Shown: positions 57,700 through 64,000 of the stretch, piece after piece
How positions within the stretch are numbered: position 1 is the first letter of the stretch
Layout: each line of letters opens with the position of its first letter
The notes under the pieces: generated by a model
Told to the model about the DNA's origin: nothing
Database searches by the model: none
Seen by the model: only the letters and a program-made list of their open reading frames with translations
Position numbers and translations under genes: made by a program
From: Hygrocybe punicea
Taxonomy: Eukaryota; Basidiomycota; Agaricomycetes; Agaricales; Hygrophoraceae
Assembly (NCBI GenBank): GCA_963556145.1
Contig: OY744463.1
Location: forward strand, 1,674,001-1,738,000
Length of the DNA: 64,000 nt
Direction of reading: 5' to 3'

Positions 57700-59720
57700 C
57701 GGGCTCCTGGTCAACCTAATCCTGCAGTGAGAGCTGGGCCAGGGTCAACCTTATTCTGCAGCAAGAGCAGGGCCATGTCAACCCAATGCTGGAGCAATGG
57801 CCAGACCCTCATGAATCCAAACCTGCGACATGGGTGGGTCTGGGGTCAATGCAATGCTACAGGACAGGCTGGACCCCAATCAACCTACCCTACAGTGAGT
57901 GCTGGATGTCGGTCAACAAAGTGCTGCAGCAATAGCTGGACCCAGGTCAACCCTGTGCTGCAGCAAGTGCTGGACCCTGGTCAACCCAGTGCTGCAGCAA
58001 GTGCTGGACCCAGGTCAACCCAGTGCTGCAGCAAGTGCTGGACCCAGGTCAACCCAGTGCTGCAGCAATATCTGGACCCCGGTCAACCTGGTGCTGCAGC
58101 AATAGCTGGACCCAGGTCAACCCTGTGCTGCAGCAAGTGCTGGACCCTGGTCAACCCGGTGCTGCAGCAAGTGCTGGACCCAGGTCAACCCAGTGCTGCA
58201 GCAATATCTGGACCCCGGTCAACCTGGTGCTGCAGCAATAGCTGGACCCAGGTCAACCCTGTGCTGCAGCAATATCTGGACCCTGGTCAACCTGGTGCTG
58301 CAGCAATAGCTGGACCCAGGTCAACCCAAGCCTGCAGGAAGAGCTGGACCTGGGTCAACCCCAGCCCTGCAGCGAGTGCTGGATCCAGGTCAACCCGGTG
58401 TTGCAGCAATATCTGGACCCCGGTCAACCCAGTGCTGCAGCAATACCTGGACCCAGGTCAACCCAAGCCTGCAGGAAGAGCCAGACCTGGGTCAACCCAA
58501 CCCCCGCAGCAAGTGCTGGACCCCAGTCAACCTGGTGCTGCAGCAATAGCTGAACCCTGGTCAACCCAGTGCTGCAGCAAGTGCTGGACCCTGGTCAACC
58601 CAGTGCTGCAGCAATAGCTGAACCCTGGTCAACCCAGTGCTGCAGCAAGTGCTGGACCCCAGTCAACCCAGTGCTGCAGCAATATCTAGACCCCAGTCAA
58701 CCCCAGCCCTGCAGCGAGTGCTGGATCTGGGTCAACCCAGTGCTGCAGCAATATCTGGACCCCGGTCAACCCAGTGCTGCAGCAATAGCTGGACTCAGGT
58801 CAACCCAAGCCTGCAGGAAGAGCCAGACCTGGGTCAACCCAACCCCCGCAGCAAGTGCTGGACCCCAGTCAACCTGGTGCTGCAGCAATAGCTGAACCCC
58901 AGTCAACCTGGTGCTGCAGCAATAGCTGAACCCTGGTCAACCCAGTGCTGCAGCAAGTGCTGGACCCCGGTCAACCCAGTGCTGCAGCAAGTGCTGGACC
59001 AAGGTCAACCCAGTGCTGCAGCAATATCTAGACCCCAGTCAACCCCAGCCCTGCAGCGAGTGCTGGATCTGGGTCAACCCAGTGCTGCAGCAATATCTGG
59101 ACCCCGGTCAACCCAGTGCTGCAGCAATAGCTGGACTCAGGTCAACCCAAGCCTGCAGGAAGAGCTGGACCTGGGTCAACCCAAGCCCCGCAGCAAGTGC
59201 TGGACCCAGGTCAACCCGGTCCTGCAGCAATAGCTGGACCCCGGTCAACCCAGTGCTGCAGCAATACCTGAACCCTGGTCAACCCAGTGCTGCAGCAATA
59301 GCTGGACCCCGGTCAACCCAAGCCTGTAGGGAGAGCTGGACCCGGGTCAACCCAAGCCCCAAAGCAAGTGCTGGAACCAGATCAACCCAGTGCTGCAGCA
59401 ATAGCTGGACCCAGGTCAACCCAAGCCCTGCAGCAAGTGCTGGATCTGGGTCAACCTGGTGCCACAGCAATATCTGGACCCCGGTCAACCCAGTGCTGCA
59501 GCAATAGCTGAACCCTGGTAAACCCGGTGCTGCAGCAATACCTGGACCCCAGCCACCCCACCCTGCAGGAAGTGCTGGGCCTGGGTCAACCCAGTGCTGC
59601 AGCAACAGCTGGACCCAGGTCAACCCAAGCCTGCAGCAAGAGCTGGTCCACGGTCAACCCAGGTCAACCCACGTTGCTTGCACAGCTGGACCTGGGTCAA
59701 CCCAACCTTCCCAGAATAGC
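57700..59720. repeat. 34-bp satellite array, right arm
   Basis: The inverted counterpart of 52380-54210, in the orientation GGTCAACCCAGTGCTGCAGC. It has slightly more units than the left arm. Its open frames (longest 57622-58617, plus) mirror those of the left arm. Confidence 0.9.
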
Positions 59721-60941
59721 TGTCCTGGGTTAACCTACCCCATGGCAGAGCTGACACTGGGTTGACCCACCCTGCCACCCTTGACCAGCAAGAGCTGTAC
59801 CTGGGTCAACCTACCACCCCACATTTCCCCAGCAAGAGCTGTCTCTTGGGTTAACCTACCCCCCCAGCAAGCAACTGCGCTATGTGTACCTACCTTTTGC
59901 AACTATATCTGCGATTGGGTTAACCAAAACGACTGGGTCTACTGAAAGGTCATATAGTCCCGAGACGAGGGGTGGACGAGGCGTTGGTCGAAAGAGACGA
60001 AGAGGTCGAAGGAAGCGTAGCAAGAGTGGCCGCCAAAGGCCTCGGCCAAGTGCTCGGTCATGGGTGGTACGGCGGGATCGCGGATAGTGACGGCGTTAAG
60101 CGGCTGTAGATCGTGGACGATTCGAAGAGACTTCCCATCCTTTTTCAAAACGCAGAACCAGCGGGAGCGGTATGACGAATTCGAGGGTTCATAGGTACCG
60201 GCGTTAATTTTGTCTTTGATGATGCCGATGACTTCGTTAAGGATGCCGGGTGGGATTGGGATATTGCGATGGACCCACGGGTCGTGCGGTACGGTGGGAA
60301 TGTGGATCGGCGGGAAGTAGTCCGTATTGAACTGGCCTTTCTCGGATTCGTTCCAGGCGAAGGCGGCTTCTTGCGTTTTGATGATATGGTGGCCGAGTTT
60401 TTCTTCCTCAGGCCAAAGGAATCCATCCGGGTTCATCGGCATCGCGTCATGTCGTTCCTGGGTATAGCGGGTGCCGGGTTTAAAGTCGGGCGGGTGAGTC
60501 GGGAGCGTGGGTAAATCGGCTAGCGGGTCGCCGGTGATCTCGCGTATGATATGGTATTCGTCGGGGAGAGTGGTAGAAATTGGGCGGATACGATCGGCTA
60601 CCTTCTTATACTTTTTCTTGGTAACGACTCCTTTTAGGTCCCTGGTAGGGGGGGTGGTATACGAGATATAAGTAGCGTGTTCAGTAGAGGCTTTGTTACA
60701 AATATTCGAAGAGGATATATGTGACGCAGGAGCGGAGACGGAACAAGACGAAGGAAGGGTATCAGTAGTACGTAGCTGATTTTGTACATCGGTCAACAAT
60801 GAAATGTACTGGGCGGCAGTCTGAGGCTGAGACGAAGAGAAATCTAAATCGATAGAAAAACATAAGTCCTCTTCTAGGGGAAACGGCAAAAGGGAAGCAT
60901 AGTTCGTGGTATAGGTGTGGTCGCTTTCGAGTGGCGGCTTC

Positions 60942-63710
60942 TCATCTCCCGGTGCGTCCTTTCCGAGAGGTATCTCCGGGTCCTCGACTTCTAAAATCCG
61001 GCTTTCCGGTGTCGGACCGCTCTCGTCGGTTCTTTTGGTTGTGCTCGATGGTGGGCAAGGTGACGACGGCGCCGGTGTTTGGATCCGTGATCGTGACTTG
61101 TTGTTCTCCGTTTTTATAATCCTTCGTAAGAGCCTCGGAAAGCGTGAAGAACGGACGGCCGATGAGGATCTCGTAGGGGGCGTCGTCGACGACTTGGACT
61201 TGGAGGAAAAGATCGACGTCGCCAAAAGTGAATTTTAGGTTGGCGATCCGGCCGAGGGTGTCGTTGTCGCTTTTATTTGCCGACTGCATCCGCATCTTCA
61301 TATTTTGGAGGCCGTAACCGAGTTTCTCCCAAATATCGCGTCGCATGCCGATGATCATGGAACCGTTGTCGAGGACGCACTCGAATACGAATTTGCCGTT
61401 GATGAGTGGGTAGACCGCACGGAGAGGGACTGAGTCGCGGCCGATGACGAGCGGGACGTTTTCCTGACAGTGTTGACAGGCGCGAATGGGGATTTCGGGT
61501 GCGTGAAAATGGAAAACCTTGACGTTGTTACTTTCGGCGGTGACCTTTTTCGACGTAGTGAGGTCCTTCATGTGACGGCGGGCGTCGGACGACATGGCTA
61601 AAAGTTCTCGCTGCAAAATGCAGACTTGAGAATCGAGCGCGCGGTCGATGACGGATTTGGCGATACCGGGATCTTCGATGGGGGCTTGGTAGCGGTATTG
61701 GGGGTGCGATGCGGGAAGGTTCTGGGGAGTGCGCGGTACAAGGGCGGTCGGCTCGGTCGGCCGCGTGTTCGAAGGGGGGACTATGGTGATCGGCTGCTCG
61801 TTGATAGGTCTGGCCGTTTTCTCGGCGGGTTTCGCGGCGGGGACAGACGTGGAAGTGGTGGGCAGATTGGGAAACGTTTCTCTAGACTTGCCTTTCGCCT
61901 TTGATGGGATCTCTACACCGTCGAATCTAACCCGTTTACGAAGCCGCTGCACTTCGGCTTCCAGAACCTTAATCTGTTCGTTGTTGTCGTCGATGTCGGA
62001 CGTCGTGGACTGAAAGATGTCGGCGTACTCGGTAGTGGCCTCTGGTTCGTAGGTGGGTACTTCGACGGCGGAGACGAAGTTAGCTTTGACGTGAGGCGGC
62101 GGGTCGCGTTGGAACGGTTCTGTGGGGTTGCGGGCAGGGGGAGCGCGGTTGCCGGGGTTCTGTGCGTGCCACGCGTCGAAGCGTTCCCTCATATTTTTGC
62201 CGACGATAGCCTTTGGAAGATACATTCCATTAGGCAATACGATGCGGCCGTGCTCGTTCTTGCGGCATATCCCATCTCGAGTGTACTGCTCGCAAATAGG
62301 ACAATCGCGTATACGATGGAACGGGTTGTCGCAAAAGAGGCAGTTGAAATTGGTGAAACCCTGTCCCGCGGTGGTCGGCTCAGCCCTATTTGCACACGGC
62401 TTTGGGGGGTTGTTGCGTTCGGTGAGGGCCTGTGTGAGGACGGCGAGTTGTTGCGAAACGAGACGAAATAGGTCGGATACGTTAGGTTCGACCGGTTCCG
62501 CTTTAGGAATGACCGGGTCATAGCGAGCGGGTGGCGGGTAGCGGGTGGCGGGTTCTATTGGAGTCGAGTACCGGATGGCGGCAGGCGACGTTGACGATAG
62601 ACGAGAGACGGTGGACGGTTCGGCCGCGGTTCCGGCCAGCAAGAAGTGGGCGCAATTGTGGAAGTTCTGGAAGTCGTAAGGGTCGCTATGGAAATGGTTC
62701 GGCTTTTGGTACTGCAGACGGGTTTTGATGTCCTTTTTAAGCTCGACATGGAAGCCGTTCTCGTACGCGATGTTGCGTTCTCGGGGAGAGATCCGACCCT
62801 TGTCTAGAAGAAACCCTGAGATTCGGATGAACTCGCGGTAATATTCGCCAAGTTCGGCGCGGGTACGGATACCGTAAGCGGTTTGGGTGTGCGTAAGACG
62901 GTCGAGATCCGCCATAGTGTACCGGTGATCGTCTTCCGTGCCCGGGTATAGCACGAGTACGCTCCTTTTGAATGCGGCATAATCGACGCCAGTCGCGCTA
63001 GGTAAACTTGCCCAAAGCTCGTAGTCACTAAGCGACGCGTAGCGCAGACTATGCTTGATGCGTCCTGCGTCGTCGAGAGCGGCATCGGCAGCAAGTATCT
63101 CGACTTCTTCGAAGAAGCGGTTTAAATTGAGCGGGTTCCCGTCGAAGGTCGGGGCCGTGGAGTGACCGCGAGCGGGCATTTGTCGTGGAGTAACATGGGG
63201 AGCGGTAACGTGGGGAGCGGTCGAGGATCCAGAGGTCGAAGTCATTGTGAGTGGGAGGAGCTGAGATGTCGATGAAGTGGTTGTCGGGTGTACGATGAGC
63301 GGGTCGGGTAACGTGGGCGATGACGGCGTGGACGAAGACGAAGACGGGGACGATGACGATGACGGAGTTTTCGATGTCGAGAGCGAAGACGTGGACGGGG
63401 GTTCTAGCGAGGTCGAAGTCGGGGACGTAGGCGATGCGGGTGTCGAACTGAGATCGGATGAGTCGGGTGTAATGGTAATTATCGGTATATCGACCGATTC
63501 GAGACTGTCGGATGAAAGATATAGGGGGGTGTTTGACCCTGAGACGAGTGGGAGATTGTTATGTCGAGCGAGGTGGTCGGGTACTAGCTGGAAGAAGTCG
63601 TCGTCGATTGTCGGGTCAAAGGCGGCTAAAGAGAGTTCTTGTTGAAGAGTTCTTCGAGGAAGTTCTCGAAGACGACGGTCAGAGGGAGGGATACGGGAAG
63701 AGGAAGCTAT
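60942..63710 (-). pseudogene. Gag-protease polyprotein of the Gypsy element, start codon lost
   Basis: The open frame runs from about 63719 to 60942. The best start context, ACCACC before position 63710, is followed by ATA instead of ATG; the next ATG in frame is 63243-63245, giving 767 aa. The leader is Ser/Thr/Pro-rich. The gag core has FDGNPLNLNRFFEE, FHSDPYDFQNFHNCAHFLLA and, near 62330, the zinc knuckle CLFCDNPFHRIRDC. The aspartic protease-like region near 61370 has FECVLDNGSMIIGM, with Asp-Asn-Gly where Asp-Ser/Thr-Gly is usual, and ILIGRPFF near 61160. The pol frame overlaps the end by 284 nt in the +1 frame relative to gag. If the downstream ATG is used the protein could still be made. 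Confidence 0.85.
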
Positions 63711-63726
63711 GGTGGTGCTAGACTAT

Positions 63727-63744
63727 TCCTCGCGGTGGGCTCCA
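63727..63744 (-). promoter_or_regulatory. Candidate primer-binding site
   Basis: On the minus strand TGGAGCCCACCGCGAGGA starts two bases inside the 5' LTR, as expected for a site that pairs with a tRNA 3' end (ending CCA). The same sequence follows the family A LTR at 44512. The tRNA was not identified. Confidence 0.65.
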
Positions 63745-63746
63745 GA

Positions 63747-64000
63747 TGTAAAGGCGAGGTCGGGGTGGCTGCGGAATAATAATCCTAAGCCTGTGGGGTC
63801 AGCGTAGAAGTGACTAGGAATAGTCTAACAAGCTTCAGTAAGATAATAGGATATAAAAAGTAAGAAGCCGCCGAGTAAACTACTGAATTCTATCGAGACC
63901 GATCGAAGCCGACGAAGCCGACGATGTCGGGTACGGCGGGTCGGGTGTCGGGTGACGAGAAACGTAGAGATAAAGGCGGTAGAATGACGGGGAGGGCGTC
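63747..64000 (-). repeat. 5' LTR of the family B Gypsy element, cut by window end
   Basis: It begins TGTAAAGGCGAGG like the LTR at 46798. Within 254 bp it differs by an extra 9-bp CGACGAAGC-type duplication near 63915 and about two substitutions. Confidence 0.92.

Larger units (their letters stand above)
52149..59944. mobile_element. Giant palindromic foldback element, 7.8 kb, inserted in pol
   Basis: The ends are CAGTAGACCCAGTCGTTTTG and its reverse complement. The flanking direct repeat is AAAGGTC (52142-52148 and 59945-59951), extendable to ACTGAAAGGTC because of edge bases. Removing the element restores the RT codons YMTFQ-SPLGTLRL. Matching landmarks pair across the whole length around a centre near 55840: the terminal 100 bp, the 34-bp arrays, ACCCCACTTGG at 54530 and 57373, GTTGCCGATTGCCCAAACGG at 55451 with its complement at 56198, and CAAATTTTGTATTTTATT at 55594 with its complement at 56058. 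No transposase was recognised, so it probably moves in trans. Confidence 0.88.
49350..61225 (-). pseudogene. Pol polyprotein of the Gypsy element (RT, RNase H, integrase), interrupted
   Basis: The frame opens within the end of gag (overlap 60942-61225) and runs to 59945 (ASFDLFVSFDQRLVHP). After the 7.8 kb palindrome it continues at 52148 (SPLGTLRLTWIAMGYTN), with VPYMDDIPV (RT active site) near 52010, RNase H VILAVDSSVLGVGF and LTVEVDAKY, and the integrase zinc site HDSLGHKG...CHQC near 50570. The integrase Asp-Asp-Glu residues are at VDTMF, VTDNGKPF and GPVERRHL. The C-terminus MSLDRKAKPRYFGPMVVVRK ends at 49350. Damage: TGA at 50486-50488 where CGA is expected, a 184-bp LTR-like insert at 50225-50408 that shifts frame, and TGA near 49788 where CGA is expected. 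Confidence 0.88.
46798..64000 (-). mobile_element. Ty3/Gypsy LTR retrotransposon, family B, nearly complete (runs past window end)
   Basis: The 3' LTR is at 46798-47583 and the 5' LTR starts at 63747. The first 254 bp of the two differ by about two substitutions and one 9-bp indel, so insertion was recent. The interior order on the minus strand is primer-binding site, gag-protease, then pol with RT, RNase H and integrase in that order (Ty3/Gypsy). An antisense Zn2Cys6 gene lies between pol and the 3' LTR. It carries two later insertions, a 7.8 kb palindrome (52149-59944) and a 184-bp LTR-like element (50225-50408). The visible coding damage is a lost gag start, two nonsense codons in pol and the two insertions. 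Confidence 0.9.

Noticed and set aside
52380..59720. CRISPR-like array
   Set aside because: Units abut without unique spacers and the host is eukaryotic; this is satellite DNA.
1..64000. tRNA or rRNA genes
   Set aside because: No cloverleaf with A/B boxes or rRNA core sequence was recognised by eye; a covariance-model scan was not possible.

Overview
The window is nuclear DNA of a filamentous fungus, most likely a mushroom-forming basidiomycete (Agaricomycetes). The evidence is many 47-65 bp GT-AG introns in host genes, fungal-type SKI2, Mei2-like, RAB5 and CDC25-like genes, and transposons with DUF6589, RecQ-like and Ty3/Gypsy proteins of the kind common in that class. No rRNA, tRNA or CRISPR was recognised.

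Layout. (1) 1-4.7 kb: a hAT-type MITE cut by the window edge, then a decayed PIF/Harbinger transposon with two convergent genes; a solo LTR lies inside its transposase gene. (2) 4.7-13.1 kb: a TIR-bounded element with two inward-facing genes, a DUF6589 protein and a RecQ-like helicase. The helicase gene carries three later insertions (a solo LTR, a hAT MITE and an LTR-like element). This is the best candidate for an under-described system. (3) 13.3-22.3 kb: a graveyard of palindromic foldback elements, Gypsy and Copia remnants and another hAT MITE. (4) 22.5-35.1 kb: the only host-gene island, with SKI2 (cytoplasmic exosome helicase), a Mei2-like tandem-RRM protein, a RAB5 GTPase and an SH3-RasGEF. 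Mei2-like and RAB5 are divergent; RAB5 and RasGEF are convergent. (5) 35.7-40.4 kb: a DIRS/Ngaro-type tyrosine-recombinase retrotransposon, followed by a second gag-like fragment. (6) 40.9-46.8 kb: the 5' LTR and part of the interior of a Gypsy element, with a palindromic foldback element in the LTR and a hAT MITE inside the foldback. (7) 46.8 kb to the window end: a young Ty3/Gypsy element on the minus strand (gag-protease, pol, both LTRs) with an antisense, three-exon Zn2Cys6 gene between pol and the 3' LTR. Its reverse-transcriptase region is split by a 7.8 kb element that is one giant imperfect palindrome with 34-bp satellite arrays in both arms.

Most transposon genes are broken by nested insertions, frameshifts or nonsense changes. 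Because target-site duplications are preserved at many junctions, insertion order can be read directly. The host genes appear intact: reconstructed exons of RAB5 (211 aa) and RasGEF (776 aa) keep frame from start to stop. The antisense Zn2Cys6 gene (426 aa) also keeps frame.
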